A DNA stretch of 64,000 nucleotides from Cellulomonas fimi (GCF_028583725.1 NZ_CP110680.1:2294001-2358000), one strand, 5' to 3'; numbered from the stretch's first letter, positions 18,291-29,600 are shown. Made by a program: numbers and translations. Notes: generated from the sequence alone by a model not told the origin.

Positions 18291-19433
18291 ATGGCACCGA
18301 GCAGCACCCCGGTCGCACGACTCACGGAGGCGGGGGTGGCGATCTGGCTGGACGACCTGTCCCGTGAGCGCCTCCGTACCGGAGACCTCGCCGACCTCGT
18401 CGAGAACCTCGGCGTGGTGGGCGTGACGACCAACCCGACGATCTTCGCGTCGGCCCTGTCGAAGGGCGACGCCTACGACGAGCAGCTCCGTGAGCTCACC
18501 GCCGAGGGCGTCGACGTCGACGAGGCGGTCTTCCGCATCACGACGGACGACGTGCGCGCGGCCGCCGACGTCCTGCGACCGGTCTACGACCGGACCGCGG
18601 GCGTCGACGGTCGCGTGTCGATCGAGGTGGACCCGCGGCTCGCGCGGGACACCGACGGCACGATCGCGTCCGCGAAGGCGCTCTGGTCGACCGTGGACCG
18701 GCCCAACGTGTTCATCAAGATCCCCGCGACGGTCGAGGGGCTGCCGGCCATCACGGCTGTCCTGGCGGAGGGGATCAGCGTCAACGTGACGCTGATCTTC
18801 TCCCTCGACCGCTACCGCGCCGTGCTCGACGCGTTCCTCGCGGGACTCGAGCAGGCACGCGAGAACGGGCACGACCTCGCCCCGATCGCCTCGGTCGCGT
18901 CGTTCTTCGTGTCGCGCGTCGACGCGGCGATCGACCCGAAGCTCGACGAGCTGGCGACCCCCGAGGCCGCGGAGCTGCGCGGCAAGGCGGCGATCGCCAA
19001 CGCGCGCCTCGCGTACGGGGTCTACGAGGAGGTCGTCGGCGGCGACCGGTGGAAGGCCCTCGCGGCCGCCGGTGCGCACCCCCAGCGGCCGCTGTGGGCG
19101 TCGACCGGCGTCAAGGACAAGGCGTACCCGGACACGCTCTACGTCGACGAGCTCGTCGTCGCGGGCGTCGTCAACACCATGCCCGAGGCCACGCTGCGCG
19201 CGGTCGCGGACCACGGCGGCGACGCGCACGACACCGTCACGGGCACCGGCGCCGCGTCGGCCGAGGTCATCGACCGGCTCGCCGAGCAGGGCGTGGACCT
19301 CGACGAGGTCACCGTCCAGCTCGAGGAGGAGGGCGTGTCGAAGTTCGAGGCGAGCTGGGAGCAGCTGCTGTCGACCGTGCGCACCGGCCTGTCCGAGGCG
19401 CAGGCGCAGGTCGCGGCCGGTGAGGCCCGGTGA
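18291..19433 (+). CDS. tal: Transaldolase
   Basis: A 380-residue transaldolase that swaps dihydroxyacetone units between sedoheptulose 7-phosphate and glyceraldehyde 3-phosphate. The Schiff-base Lys143 lies in VFIKIPAT, and GVTTNPTIF is the other signature. The ATG at 18291 follows AAGGGGAAG with good spacing. The length fits the long actinobacterial class. The stop overlaps the start of zwf. Confidence 0.97.
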   Translation: MAPSSTPVARLTEAGVAIWLDDLSRERLRTGDLADLVENLGVVGVTTNPTIFASALSKGDAYDEQLRELTAEGVDVDEAVFRITTDDVRAAADVLRPVYDRTAGVDGRVSIEVDPRLARDTDGTIASAKALWSTVDRPNVFIKIPATVEGLPAITAVLAEGISVNVTLIFSLDRYRAVLDAFLAGLEQARENGHDLAPIASVASFFVSRVDAAIDPKLDELATPEAAELRGKAAIANARLAYGVYEEVVGGDRWKALAAAGAHPQRPLWASTGVKDKAYPDTLYVDELVVAGVVNTMPEATLRAVADHGGDAHDTVTGTGAASAEVIDRLAEQGVDLDEVTVQLEEEGVSKFEASWEQLLSTVRTGLSEAQAQVAAGEAR

Positions 19434-20971
19434 GCGCGAAGGTCGCCGAGGGCCAGAACCCGCTGCGCGACCCGCGCGACCGGCGGCTGCCCCGCATCGC
19501 CGGTCCGTGCGGTCTCGTCATCTTCGGCGTGACGGGTGACCTCGCCCGCAAGAAGCTCATGCCGGCCGTGTACGACCTGACGAACCGCGGGCTCCTGCCC
19601 CCGGGCTTCGCGCTCACCGGGTTCGCCCGGCGCGACTGGGCGACGCAGGACTTCGCCCAGATCGTGCACGACTCCGTGAAGGAGCACGCGCGCACGCCGT
19701 TCCGTGAGGCGACGTGGCGCCAGCTGTCCGAGGGCATCCGCTTCGTGCAGGGCACGTTCGACGACGACGACGCGTTCGACCGGCTGAGCCAGACCGTCGA
19801 GGAGCTCGACGTCTCGCGCGGCACGGGCGGCAACCACGCGTTCTACCTGTCGATCCCGCCGAGCTCGTTCCCCGTCGTCTGCAAGCAGCTCGCGCGCTCG
19901 GGCCTCTCGCAGCCGAAGGACGGCACGTGGCGACGCGTCGTCATCGAGAAGCCGTTCGGCCACGACCTGGCGAGCGCGCGCGAGCTGCAGGACATCGTGT
20001 CGAGCGTGTTCCGGCCGGACGACATCTTCCGGATCGACCACTACCTCGGCAAGGAGACGGTCCAGAACCTGCTGGCGCTGCGGTTCGCGAACCAGCTGTT
20101 CGAGCCGATCTGGAACGCCAACTACGTCGACCACGTGCAGATCACCATGGCCGAGGACATCGGCATCGGCGGCCGCGCCGGGTACTACGACGGCATCGGC
20201 GCCGCGCGCGACGTCATCCAGAACCACCTGCTGCAGCTCCTCGCGCTCACCGCGATGGAGGAGCCCGTGTCGTTCGACGCCGAGGGCCTCCGCGCCGAGA
20301 AGATCAAGGTGCTGTCGGCCGTGCGCAACCCCCGCGACATCGGCAAGCACACGGCGCGCGGCCAGTACACCGCGGGCTACCAGGGCGGCGAGAAGGTCGT
20401 CGGCTACGCCGAGGAGGAGGGCTTCAACCCGAATTCCACGACCGAGACGTACGCCGCGATCCGCGTCGACATCGACACGCGCCGCTGGGCCGGCGTGCCG
20501 TTCTACCTGCGGACCGGCAAGCGCCTGGGCCGCCGCGTCACCGAGATCGCCGTCGTGTTCAAGCGCGCACCGCACCTGCCGTTCGAGTCGACCGCGACCT
20601 CCGAGCTCGGCAACAACGCGCTCGTCATCCGCGTGCAGCCCGACGAGGGCGTGACGCTGCGGTTCGGCGCGAAGGTGCCCGGCACGGCGATGGAGGTCCG
20701 CGACGTCACGATGGACTTCGGCTACGGGCACGCCTTCACCGAGTCCTCCCCCGAGGCGTACGAGCGGCTCATCCTCGACGTCCTGCTCGGCGACCCGCCG
20801 CTGTTCCCGCAGCACCAGGAGGTCGAGCTGTCCTGGAAGATCCTCGACCCGATCATCGACCACTGGGCCTCGAAGGGCGGCAAGCCCGACGAGTACCGGG
20901 CGGGCACATGGGGGCCGGCGTCGGCCGACGAGATGATGGCGCGTGACGGACGCGCGTGGAGGCGACCGTGA
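19430..20971 (+). CDS. zwf: Glucose-6-phosphate 1-dehydrogenase
   Basis: A 513-residue enzyme that oxidises glucose 6-phosphate to 6-phosphogluconolactone and makes NADPH. The nucleotide-binding motif [10 protein letters not shown] is at residues 33-42, and the active-site signature RIDHYLGK is at 201-208. The GTG start overlaps the tal stop (GTGA), and the 3' end overlaps opcA by 16 bases, so the three genes are coupled. OpcA is known to help assemble this enzyme in actinobacteria. Confidence 0.98.
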   Translation: MSAKVAEGQNPLRDPRDRRLPRIAGPCGLVIFGVTGDLARKKLMPAVYDLTNRGLLPPGFALTGFARRDWATQDFAQIVHDSVKEHARTPFREATWRQLSEGIRFVQGTFDDDDAFDRLSQTVEELDVSRGTGGNHAFYLSIPPSSFPVVCKQLARSGLSQPKDGTWRRVVIEKPFGHDLASARELQDIVSSVFRPDDIFRIDHYLGKETVQNLLALRFANQLFEPIWNANYVDHVQITMAEDIGIGGRAGYYDGIGAARDVIQNHLLQLLALTAMEEPVSFDAEGLRAEKIKVLSAVRNPRDIGKHTARGQYTAGYQGGEKVVGYAEEEGFNPNSTTETYAAIRVDIDTRRWAGVPFYLRTGKRLGRRVTEIAVVFKRAPHLPFESTATSELGNNALVIRVQPDEGVTLRFGAKVPGTAMEVRDVTMDFGYGHAFTESSPEAYERLILDVLLGDPPLFPQHQEVELSWKILDPIIDHWASKGGKPDEYRAGTWGPASADEMMARDGRAWRRP

Positions 20972-21885
20972 TCATCAACCTGCCGGACACCACCACACGC
21001 GACATCAACAAGCGCCTGCTCAAGGAGCGCGACGAGGGCGGCGCCGTGGCGCTCGGTCGCGTGCTCACGCTGCTGATCGACGCGGGCACGCACGACCCCG
21101 AGGACGCGATCGACGCGGCCAACGACGCGAGCCGCGAGCACCCGTGCCGCGTCATCGTGCTGGCCAAGGACTCGCACGACCGCACGTCGAGCCTGGACGC
21201 GCAGATCCGCCTCGGCGGCGACGCGGGCGCGAGCGAGGTCATCGTGCTGCGCCCGTCCGGGGCCATCGACCGGCACCTCGACACGCTCGTCATGCCGCTG
21301 CTGCTGCCCGACGCGCCGATCGTCACGTGGTGGCCGTACGAGATCCCCGACGTGCCGTCCGAGCACCCCCTCGGCCGCATGGCGCAGCGCCGGATCACGG
21401 ACTCGACACAGTGCCGCAAGCCCAGCGCCGAGCTCCGCAAGCTGTCGAAGGTCTACGCCGACGGCGACACCGACCTCGCGTGGACCCGGGCCACCCTGTG
21501 GCGCGGGCTCATCGCGGCCACGCTCGACCAGCCGCCGTACGAGCCGGTCCGCAAGGCCGTCGTCACGGGCGAGAGCACGCACCCGTCGGTCGACCTCATG
21601 GCGGCGTGGCTCGCGGAGTCGCTGCGCTGCCCGGTCGAGATCGAGCGCCTGGCCGACGCACCGGCGATCACGCAGGTGCGTCTCGAGCGCGCGTCGGGCG
21701 ACATCGTGCTCGACCGTCCCGACGGCAAGACAGCGGCCCTGCGCCAGCCCGACCAGCCCGAGCACCGCATCGCGCTGCCGATCCGTCAGCTGCGCGAGTG
21801 CCTCGCGGAGGAACTGCGCCGGCTCGATCCCGACGAGGTCTACGGCGACGTCCTGCAGAAGGGCCTCGCGAGGATCGACACGTGA
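20956..21885 (+). CDS. opcA: Glucose-6-phosphate dehydrogenase assembly protein OpcA
   Basis: A 309-residue protein of the OpcA family, found in actinobacteria and cyanobacteria, where it activates or assembles glucose-6-phosphate dehydrogenase. Conserved-looking segments include [17 protein letters not shown] at the start and TWWPYEIPDVPSEHPLGR near residue 120. The GTG start lies inside the end of zwf, and the stop overlaps the next GTG. The context between zwf and pgl is diagnostic. Confidence 0.94.
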   Translation: MEATVIINLPDTTTRDINKRLLKERDEGGAVALGRVLTLLIDAGTHDPEDAIDAANDASREHPCRVIVLAKDSHDRTSSLDAQIRLGGDAGASEVIVLRPSGAIDRHLDTLVMPLLLPDAPIVTWWPYEIPDVPSEHPLGRMAQRRITDSTQCRKPSAELRKLSKVYADGDTDLAWTRATLWRGLIAATLDQPPYEPVRKAVVTGESTHPSVDLMAAWLAESLRCPVEIERLADAPAITQVRLERASGDIVLDRPDGKTAALRQPDQPEHRIALPIRQLRECLAEELRRLDPDEVYGDVLQKGLARIDT

Positions 21886-23339
21886 GCCGCCGCGACGTCG
21901 TCGTCCACCCGGACGCCACGGTCCTCGCGGAGGCCGTCGCCGCACGGCTGCTGACCCGGCTGCTCGACCTGCAGTCGCACCGCTCCCCCGTCCACGTCGT
22001 CCTCACGGGCGGCACGGTCGGGATCGCGTCACTGGCCGCGGTCGGGCGCAGCCCGCTGCGCGACGCGGTCGACTGGTCGGGCGTGCACGTGTGGTGGGGC
22101 GACGAGCGGTTCCTGCCGGCCGGGGACGCCGACCGCAACGAGACGCAGGCCCGCGAGGCGCTGCTCGACGGTCTCGACGCCCTCCCGCCGGAGAACGTCC
22201 ACCCGATGCCGGCGCTGTCCGACGACGTGCCGACGCCCGAGGCGTCCGCCGCGGCCTATGCCCGCACGCTGGCGGAGCACGCCCCGCCCGGGCTCGTCGC
22301 CCCGCGGTTCGACGTCACGCTGTTCGGGATGGGCCCGGACGGTCACGTCGCGTCGCTCTTCCCGGGGCACGACACCGTGTCCGTCACCGGGGTGGCGACG
22401 GTCGCGGTGCACGACTCCCCCAAGCCGCCGCCGCTGCGCGTGTCGCTGACGTTCGACGCCATCCGCGCGTCGCGCGAGGTGTGGGTCGTCGCGGCGGGTG
22501 CGGAGAAGGCCCCCGCGGTCGCCTCGGCGCTGGCCGGGTCCCCGGTCGCGGAGACGCCCGCCGCGGGTGCCCTCGGCACCGAGCGCACCCTCTGGCTGGT
22601 GGATGCCGCCGCGACCCAGGACGCGGCGCCCGGCGCACCCACCGCCGCACCGGCGAGCGACGAGGGCGTCGACCCGCTCGCCCGCTGGACGGCTGTCGAC
22701 ACCTGGTTCGAGCAGCTCGCCCCGCAGGACGTCGCGCTGGTCGACGCCGCGCACAGCGCCCGCGAGGCGGGTCTGCCCGACATCGCCGTGTCGGCGCTTC
22801 AGGGGAAGCTGCTGCACCTGCTCGCGCACGGTGTGGGTGCGCGGCGCGTCCTCGAGCTCGGCACGCTCGGCGGGTACAGCACGCTGTGGCTCGCGCGTGC
22901 GCTGCCGGAGGACGGGCGCGTCGTCACGCTGGAGATCTCGCCCGAGCACGCACGGGTGGCGTCGGAGACCTTCGCCCGCGCGGGCGTCGACGAGCGTGTC
23001 GACGTGCTCGTCGGGCCGGCGACGGAGACGCTCGCCCGCCTCACGGCCGACGGCGTCGAGCCGTTCGACCTGGTGTTCGTCGACGCCGACAAGCAGACGC
23101 TCGCCGAGTACGTGGACACCATCGCGGACCTCGTCCGACCGGGCGCGCTCGTCGTCGTGGACAACGTCGTGCGCGGCGGCGCGGTCGTCGACCCGCGGCA
23201 CCCCGACGAGCGGGTGCAGGGCGTGCAGCGCTTCGTCGCGAGCGTCGCGCAGGACGCCCGCTGGGACGCCACGGTGCTCCAGACCGTCGGGTCGAAGGGG
23301 TACGACGGCTTCGCTCTGCTGCGCCGCACGGACCGCTAG
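21882..23339 (+). CDS. pgl: 6-phosphogluconolactonase fused to a class I O-methyltransferase
   Basis: A 485-residue fusion. Residues 1 to about 244 are 6-phosphogluconolactonase (WGDERFLP, GMGPDGHVASLFPGH, ending LWLVDAAA), which opens the zwf product. After an Ala/Pro-rich linker (about 245-265), residues 267-485 are a SAM-dependent O-methyltransferase of the catechol/caffeoyl-CoA type, with motif I LELGTLGGYSTLWLA from residue 324 and FVDADKQ later. No stop codon and no ATG or GTG start lie in the linker, so as read it is one protein. The lactonase family is normally about 250 residues, so the second domain is extra. The methyl acceptor is unknown. Its GTG overlaps the opcA stop. Confidence 0.85.
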   Translation: MSRRDVVVHPDATVLAEAVAARLLTRLLDLQSHRSPVHVVLTGGTVGIASLAAVGRSPLRDAVDWSGVHVWWGDERFLPAGDADRNETQAREALLDGLDALPPENVHPMPALSDDVPTPEASAAAYARTLAEHAPPGLVAPRFDVTLFGMGPDGHVASLFPGHDTVSVTGVATVAVHDSPKPPPLRVSLTFDAIRASREVWVVAAGAEKAPAVASALAGSPVAETPAAGALGTERTLWLVDAAATQDAAPGAPTAAPASDEGVDPLARWTAVDTWFEQLAPQDVALVDAAHSAREAGLPDIAVSALQGKLLHLLAHGVGARRVLELGTLGGYSTLWLARALPEDGRVVTLEISPEHARVASETFARAGVDERVDVLVGPATETLARLTADGVEPFDLVFVDADKQTLAEYVDTIADLVRPGALVVVDNVVRGGAVVDPRHPDERVQGVQRFVASVAQDARWDATVLQTVGSKGYDGFALLRRTDR

Positions 23340-23354
23340 CACGCGCCCTGCATG

Positions 23355-23393
23355 ACGAAGGGCCCCCGCCGCTCAGCGGCAGGGGCCCTTCGT
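23355..23393. terminator. Bidirectional terminator between pgl and rbpA
   Basis: A 12-bp stem (23355-23366 with 23382-23393) continues into an inner stem GCCGCT/AGCGGC. It separates the convergent pentose phosphate operon and rbpA. Confidence 0.88.
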
Positions 23394-23407
23394 CGTGGTG
23401 CGTGGTC

Positions 23408-23767
23408 TCAGCCGGTCGTCCGGCTGCCGCGGCGCGCGCGGAGCGCGGCGAGTGCCTCGTCGAGGATCGCGGCACCGTCCTCGTCGGACCGCCGCTCCTT
23501 CACGTACGCGAGGTGCGTCTTGTACGGCTCGTTCTTGCTGGGGGACGGAGGGTTCTCCTGGTCCTGACCGGCCGGGAAGCCGCAGCGCGGGCAGTCCCAC
23601 GTCGCGGGCGCCTCCTCGGCGGCCTCCTCCGCGAAGCTCGGCCGCGTCTCGTGGCCGTTCGCGCACCAGTAGGAGATCCAGATCCGCGGTGCGGCGTCGC
23701 CCCTCTCGGCCTCGCCCATCGGGCCGGCTCCGACTCGCGACCCCCTGATCGCGCTCCCGCTCGCCAT
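23408..23767 (-). CDS. rbpA: RNA polymerase-binding protein RbpA
   Basis: A 119-residue actinobacterial transcription factor that binds the group 1/2 sigma factor and stabilises open complexes. The core starts at about residue 29 with ISYWCANGHETRPSF, followed by WDCPRCGFPAG, giving the zinc-binding Cys/His set, and ends in the sigma-interacting region. The ATG at 23767 follows AAAGG. It lies alone between secG and the pgl terminator. Confidence 0.95.
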   Translation of the reverse strand: MASGSAIRGSRVGAGPMGEAERGDAAPRIWISYWCANGHETRPSFAEEAAEEAPATWDCPRCGFPAGQDQENPPSPSKNEPYKTHLAYVKERRSDEDGAAILDEALAALRARRGSRTTG

Positions 23768-23778
23768 CGACAGCCCTT

Positions 23779-24024
23779 TCAGCTCGCCGTGCGCTCGATG
23801 AGGCCGAGCAGCACGATCACGACGGTCCAGAACAGGGCCACACCGATGGTGATCCGGTTGAGGTTGCGCTCCGCGACGCCCGAGCTGCCCGCGCTGCTGG
23901 AGATGCCGCCGCCGAACATGTCGGACAGGCCGCCGCCCTTGCCCTTGTGCAGGAGCACCAGCGGGATGAGCAGGAGGCTGGACAGGACCAGCAGCACCTG
24001 GAGGGTGATGCGCAGGGCGTTCAC
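23779..24024 (-). CDS. secG: Preprotein translocase subunit SecG
   Basis: An 81-residue membrane protein with two hydrophobic segments (about residues 4-25 and 57-76) separated by the Gly-rich loop KGKGGGLSDMFGGG, as in SecG. It assists SecYE in protein export. I chose GTG at 24024; another GTG at 24042 would add six residues. It is the last gene of the glycolytic run, its usual place in Gram-positive bacteria. Confidence 0.93.
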   Translation of the reverse strand: MNALRITLQVLLVLSSLLLIPLVLLHKGKGGGLSDMFGGGISSSAGSSGVAERNLNRITIGVALFWTVVIVLLGLIERTAS

Positions 24025-24138
24025 GGCGGAGTCGTTCCTCACTGGACGGGCGCGTCGGCCGGCCGGATGGCGGCGACGCTGCGGTGGACCGCGGTACAGG
24101 GTAGGCGACTCGTGGCGGGAAAAGCCACCACCGCCCAC

Positions 24139-24191
24139 AGGCGTGGGGCCCCGCGCCGCGACGAGCGCGTGCGCGGGGCCCCGGTGCCTGT
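24139..24191 (-). terminator. Hairpin after tpiA
   Basis: GGGGCCCCGCGC and its complement (within 24139-24157 and 24172-24191) form a long GC stem just past the tpiA stop. It probably ends or attenuates the glycolytic transcript before secG. Confidence 0.75.
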
Positions 24192-24195
24192 CAGG

Positions 24196-24990
24196 TCAGA
24201 GACCGACCTCGTGCGACTGGAAGCGCACGATCTTGGCGAACTCCTCGGGGTCGAGGCTCGCCCCACCGACGAGCGCGCCGTCGACGTCGGGCTTGGCCAT
24301 GATCGACGCGACGTTGGACGACTTCACCGAGCCGCCGTAGAGGACGCGCACGGCCTGCGCCGTCTCGGCGTCGTACAGCTCCGCGACGCGGCCGCGGATC
24401 GCCTCGGACATCTCCTGTGCGTCCTCGGGGGTCGCCGTCTCCCCCGTGCCGATCGCCCACACGGGCTCGTACGCGATGACGAGCGTGCGGACCTGCTCGG
24501 CGGTCACGCCCTGCAGGGCCGCGTCGAGCTGCGCGAGCGTGTGCGCGACGTGCTCGCCCGCCTTGCGGGTCTCGAGCAGCTCGCCGATGCACAGGATCGG
24601 CACCAGACCGGCCTTCAGCGCGGAGTGCACCTTGGTGTTGATCAGCTCGTCCGACTCGGCGTGGTACTCGCGCCGCTCCGAGTGACCGACCAGCGCGTAG
24701 GTCACGCCGAGCTTGGTGAGGAACAGCGGCGAGATCTCACCGGTGTACGCACCGGACTCGTGCGCCGACAGGTCCTGCGCGCCGTAGGCGATCTGCAGCT
24801 TGTCGGCGTCGACGAGCGTCTGCACGCTGCGCAGGTCGGTGAACGGCGGGATGACCGCGACCTCGACCGTGGCGTAGTCGTGCTTGGCGTCCTTGAGCGT
24901 CCACGCGAGCTTCTGCAGCGTGTGCGTCGCCTGGTGGTGGTCCAGGTTCATCTTCCAGTTGCCCGCCATGAGCGGGGTGCGCTGCGTCAT
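24196..24990 (-). CDS. tpiA: Triosephosphate isomerase
   Basis: A 264-residue enzyme that interconverts dihydroxyacetone phosphate and glyceraldehyde 3-phosphate. Family residues seen are GNWKMN (the Lys near residue 13), GHSERR (catalytic His) and [11 protein letters not shown] (catalytic Glu). The ATG at 24990 lies 2 bases after the pgk stop, so it is co-transcribed with pgk. Confidence 0.98.
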   Translation of the reverse strand: MTQRTPLMAGNWKMNLDHHQATHTLQKLAWTLKDAKHDYATVEVAVIPPFTDLRSVQTLVDADKLQIAYGAQDLSAHESGAYTGEISPLFLTKLGVTYALVGHSERREYHAESDELINTKVHSALKAGLVPILCIGELLETRKAGEHVAHTLAQLDAALQGVTAEQVRTLVIAYEPVWAIGTGETATPEDAQEMSEAIRGRVAELYDAETAQAVRVLYGGSVKSSNVASIMAKPDVDGALVGGASLDPEEFAKIVRFQSHEVGL

Positions 24991-24992
24991 GC

Positions 24993-26192
24993 TCAGTCCT
25001 CCAGGACAGCGATGCCGGGGAGGGTCTTGCCCTCGAGGAACTCCAGGCTGGCGCCGCCGCCCGTGGAGATGTGGCCGAAGCCGGCCTCGTCGAAGCCGAG
25101 CGTGCGCACGGCCGCAGCCGAGTCGCCGCCGCCGACGATGGTGAACGCACCGTTGGCGCCCGCGTCGACGAGCGCCTGCGCGACGGCACGCGTGCCACCC
25201 GCGAACGCCTCGAACTCGAACACGCCCGCGGGGCCGTTCCAGACCACGGTCTTGGCGTCGACGATCTTCGACGCGAACAGCTGCTCCGACTCGGGGCCGA
25301 TGTCGAGGCCGATCTTGCCGTCCGGGATCGCGTCCGCGGCGACGACCGACGACGGCGAGTCCGCCTTGAACTCGTCGGCGACGCGGATGTCGACCGGCAG
25401 CACGATCTCGACGCCGGACTCCTCCGCCTGCGCGAGGTAGCCCTTGACCGTGTCGATCTGGTCGGCCTCGAGCAGCGAGCTGCCGACCGAGTAGCCCTTG
25501 GCCGCGAGGAACGTGAAGAGCATCCCGCCGCCGATGACCAGGCGGTCCGCCTTGGTCAGCAGGTTGGAGATGACGCCGAGCTTGTCGGACACCTTGGAGC
25601 CGCCGAGCACGACGACGTACGGCCGCTCGGGGTTCTCGGTCGCCTTCTTGAGCGACTCGACCTCGTTGAGCACGAGCTTGCCGACCGCGTGGGGCAGCTT
25701 GAGCGCGACGTCGTAGACCGACGCCTGCTTGCGGTGCACGACGCCGAAGCCGTCGGAGACGTACACGTCCGCGAGGGCCGCCAGGTCGTCGGCGAGCGAC
25801 GCGCGCTCCTCCTCGACCTTGGACGTCTCGCGCGCGTCGAAGCGGATGTTCTCGAGCAGCGCGATCTGGCCGTCCTCGAGCGCGGCGACGGTCTCGCGGG
25901 CGGACTCGCCGACCGTGTCCTTCGCGAGCGCGACGGGCTGGCCGAGCAGCTCGCCGAGGCGCGCGGCGACGGGCGCGAGCGAGTACTTGTCCTCCGGGGC
26001 GCCCTTCGGGCGGCCGAGGTGCGCGGTCACGATCACGCGCGCGCCGGCGCCGAGCAGCGCCTGCAGCGTCGGGAGGGCGGCGCGGACACGGCCGTCGTCG
26101 GTGATCGTCGTGCCGTCGAGCGGCACGTTGAAGTCGGAGCGGACGAGCACGCGCTTGCCGCGCAGGTCGCCGAGGTCCTCGATGGTCTTCAT
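24993..26192 (-). CDS. pgk: Phosphoglycerate kinase
   Basis: A 399-residue enzyme that makes ATP from 1,3-bisphosphoglycerate. The N-terminal signature [14 protein letters not shown], the [11 protein letters not shown] segment and the C-terminal nucleotide motif GGGDSAAAV are all present. The ATG is at 26192. It follows gap by 134 bases, an interval that holds a strong stem-loop, and is tightly joined to tpiA. Confidence 0.98.
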   Translation of the reverse strand: MKTIEDLGDLRGKRVLVRSDFNVPLDGTTITDDGRVRAALPTLQALLGAGARVIVTAHLGRPKGAPEDKYSLAPVAARLGELLGQPVALAKDTVGESARETVAALEDGQIALLENIRFDARETSKVEEERASLADDLAALADVYVSDGFGVVHRKQASVYDVALKLPHAVGKLVLNEVESLKKATENPERPYVVVLGGSKVSDKLGVISNLLTKADRLVIGGGMLFTFLAAKGYSVGSSLLEADQIDTVKGYLAQAEESGVEIVLPVDIRVADEFKADSPSSVVAADAIPDGKIGLDIGPESEQLFASKIVDAKTVVWNGPAGVFEFEAFAGGTRAVAQALVDAGANGAFTIVGGGDSAAAVRTLGFDEAGFGHISTGGGASLEFLEGKTLPGIAVLED

Positions 26193-26258
26193 GGTCTCCT
26201 ACCTTGCAGAACCGGCCGGCTCACGTCGGTCGGGGGTCCGAGGGGTGCTCACACGACA

Positions 26259-26303
26259 GCGTCCGCGTGCGCCGAGGCCGGTGGCCGGGGCGCACGCGGA
26301 CGC
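26259..26303 (-). terminator. Large stem-loop between gap and pgk
   Basis: A perfect 15-bp stem (26259-26273 with 26289-26303) with a 15-base loop follows the gap stop. It could be a partial terminator or a 3'-end stabiliser that raises gap mRNA above pgk-tpiA. Confidence 0.7.
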
Positions 26304-26326
26304 ATGACGTGTGCTGCGGGGGTGCG

Positions 26327-27424
<1,098 letters not shown>

Positions 27425-27438
27425 TCATGCGCAGCACG

Positions 27439-27477
27439 TGACGGTCGTGTGACGATCGGATGACGCAACCCTATACC
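27439..27477. promoter_or_regulatory. Phased TGACG repeats and a -10-like box upstream of gap
   Basis: TGACG occurs at 27439, 27450 and 27461, exactly 11 bases apart, so all three face the same side of the helix. Next to them CCCTATACCC (27469-27478) reads as a -10 on both strands: TATAGG toward gap (no clear -35) or TATACC on the plus strand with GTGACG (27449-27454) 17 bases before it. If the gap promoter is here, the repeats cover its start of transcription like an operator. Confidence 0.4.
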
Positions 27478-27569
27478 CGTGACGGAGGCCACGCGGGCCG
27501 GAGGTCCCAGGGTGGACACCCGTCCGGGTGCCTACGCGGAGGTCCTCCCAGGTCAGCCCCGGGACGGTG

Positions 27570-28550
27570 TCAGAGGTCGAGGAGGTCGGGGCTCAGGCTC
27601 GCCTCGGTGTCGGGGATCCCGAGCTCCGCGGCCTTCTTGTCGGCCGTCGCGAGGAGCCGGCGGATGCGACCCGCGACGGCGTCCTTCGTGAGCGCGGGCT
27701 CCGCGAGCTTGCCGAGCTCCTCGAGCGACGCCTCCTTGTGCGCGAGCCGCAGCTCGCCGGCCTCGCGCAGGTGCTCGGGCAGGTCGTCGCCGAGGATCTC
27801 GAAGGCCCGCTCGACGCGTGCGCCCGCCGCCACGGCCGCCCGGGCCGAGCGGCGCAGGTTGGCGTCGTCGAAGTTCGCGAGCCGGTTCGCGGTGCCGCGG
27901 ACCTCACGGCGCACGCGCCGTTCCTCCCAGACGAGCATCGTCTCGTGCGCGCCGAGGCGGGCGAGCATCGCGGAGATCGCGTCGCCGTCGCGGATCACGA
28001 CCCTGTCGACGCCGCGCACCTCGCGGGCCTTGGCCGCCACGCTGAGACGACGGGCCGCACCGACGAGCGCGAGCGCGGCCTCCGGACCGGGGCACGTCAC
28101 CTCGAGCGCCGACGACCGGCCGGGCTCCGTGAGCGAGCCGTGCGCGAGGAACGCACCGCGCCACGCGGCCTCCGCCTCGGCGACGCCGGCCGACACCACC
28201 TGCGGGGGCAGGCCGCGCACCGGGCGGCCGCGGTTGTCGAGCAGACCCGTCTGCCGGGCCAGCGACTCGCCGTCCTTGACCACGCGGACCACGTACCGGC
28301 TCCCCCGCCGCAGGCCGCCCCCGGAGACGACGATGATGTCGCTCTCGTGCCCGTACACCTCGGAGATCGCCTGCCGCAGCCGGCGTGCGGCGATGCCCGT
28401 GTCGAGCTCCGCCTCGATGACGATCCGCCCCGAGATGATGTGCAGCCCGCCCGCGAACCGCAGCGTCGCCGAGACCTCGGCCTTGCGGACGGACGTGCGG
28501 TCCACCTTCAGACGCGCGAGCTCGTCCTTGACCTGTGCCGTCAACGCCAT
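27570..28550 (-). CDS. whiA: DNA-binding protein WhiA
   Basis: A 326-residue sporulation-type regulator with an N-terminal LAGLIDADG-like fold (residues about 1-220; [27 protein letters not shown]) and a C-terminal helix-turn-helix ([21 protein letters not shown]). In Streptomyces it controls sporulation with WhiB; in non-sporulating bacteria it affects division and chromosome organisation. The ATG is at 28550. The position after yvcK is universal in Gram-positives. Confidence 0.96.
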   Translation of the reverse strand: MALTAQVKDELARLKVDRTSVRKAEVSATLRFAGGLHIISGRIVIEAELDTGIAARRLRQAISEVYGHESDIIVVSGGGLRRGSRYVVRVVKDGESLARQTGLLDNRGRPVRGLPPQVVSAGVAEAEAAWRGAFLAHGSLTEPGRSSALEVTCPGPEAALALVGAARRLSVAAKAREVRGVDRVVIRDGDAISAMLARLGAHETMLVWEERRVRREVRGTANRLANFDDANLRRSARAAVAAGARVERAFEILGDDLPEHLREAGELRLAHKEASLEELGKLAEPALTKDAVAGRIRRLLATADKKAAELGIPDTEASLSPDLLDL

Positions 28551-28598
28551 GGCGTCATCCTGCCATCTGGGACGAGCGTCCGGGTCCGGTCCGAGGGG

Positions 28599-29600
28599 TC
28601 AGCGCTGGCCGTCGGCCCGGGTGCCCACGTCGCCCAGGAAGCCCTCGACCACGTCGCGGAAGGCGGCTGCCAGGCGCAGCGGGTCGTGCAGGGGCGTCCC
28701 GTCGCCCCGGCCGACCTGACGCAGCAGGAGCTGCGCGCCGAGGCGGTCGGTCGTCGCGCTGAGCACGTCCACGTCGTCGACCGCGCCCGGGTCCGCGACG
28801 ACCGCGTCGACCCGCAGGTCGGGTGCGTGGGCGTGCAGCGCCTCGAGGTGCTCCTCGGCGCGCATGCCCTCCGTCTCCCCCGACTCGGGCGAGAGATTGA
28901 GCGTGACGATCGTGCGCGCCCTCGTCCGCTGCAACGCGTCACGCAGTCCCGGCACGAGCAGGTGCGGCATGACGGACGTGTACCAGGAGCCCGGTCCGAG
29001 GATCACCCAGTCGGCCTCCTCGATCGCCGCGACCGCCTCCGGGCACGCCGGCGGGTCGGTCGGCTCGAGACGCAGGTGGTCGATGCGGCCCGTCGTCGTC
29101 GCGACCGAGACCTGGCCCCGGACGCGCTCCGGTGTCCCGTCCGCGTGCACGACGTCGGCCTCGATCTGCAGCGGCACCGCCGCCATCGGCAGCACCCGCC
29201 CGCGCGCGCCGAGCAGGCGCCCGACCCAGTCCAGGCCCTCCACGGTGTCGTCGAGGAGCTCCCACAGCGCCACGATCAGCAGGTTGCCGACCGCGTGCCG
29301 GTCCAGCGGCCCGTCGGACGCGAACCGGTGCTGCAGCACGTCGCGCCACGTCCGGCCCCACTCGGAGTCGTCGCACAGCGCGGCGAGCGCCATCCGCAGG
29401 TCACCGGGCGGCAGGACGCCGAGCTCGTGCCGGAGCCGGCCCGACGACCCGCCGTCGTCGGCGACGGTCACGACGGCCGTGATGCGGTCCGTCATGAGCC
29501 GCAGCGCCGACAGGGTCGCGGACAGACCGTGCCCGCCGCCCAGGGCGACGACGGCCGGTCCGGAGCCGCGGGGAGCACGCTGGGACGGCGGGACGCTCAT
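28599..29600 (-). CDS. yvcK: YvcK/CofD-like gluconeogenesis factor
   Basis: A 333-residue protein of the CofD/YvcK superfamily. Nucleotide-binding segments are VALGGGHGLSATL near residue 18 and TVADDGGSSGRLR near residue 46. YvcK homologues bind UDP-GlcNAc and are needed for growth on gluconeogenic carbon and for cell-wall homeostasis. The ATG overlaps the rapZ stop (ATGA). Confidence 0.94.
   Translation of the reverse strand: MSVPPSQRAPRGSGPAVVALGGGHGLSATLSALRLMTDRITAVVTVADDGGSSGRLRHELGVLPPGDLRMALAALCDDSEWGRTWRDVLQHRFASDGPLDRHAVGNLLIVALWELLDDTVEGLDWVGRLLGARGRVLPMAAVPLQIEADVVHADGTPERVRGQVSVATTTGRIDHLRLEPTDPPACPEAVAAIEEADWVILGPGSWYTSVMPHLLVPGLRDALQRTRARTIVTLNLSPESGETEGMRAEEHLEALHAHAPDLRVDAVVADPGAVDDVDVLSATTDRLGAQLLLRQVGRGDGTPLHDPLRLAAAFRDVVEGFLGDVGTRADGQR

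Noticed and set aside
22500..22700. Splitting the pgl-methyltransferase fusion into two genes
   Set aside because: No stop codon, ribosome binding site or ATG/GTG start is present in the linker, so as sequenced it is one gene.
27479..27691. A possible 70-residue plus-strand gene after the two-way -10 box
   Set aside because: It has a GTG start and a promoter-like sequence, but its residues are Arg/Gly/Pro filler and it runs antisense into whiA.
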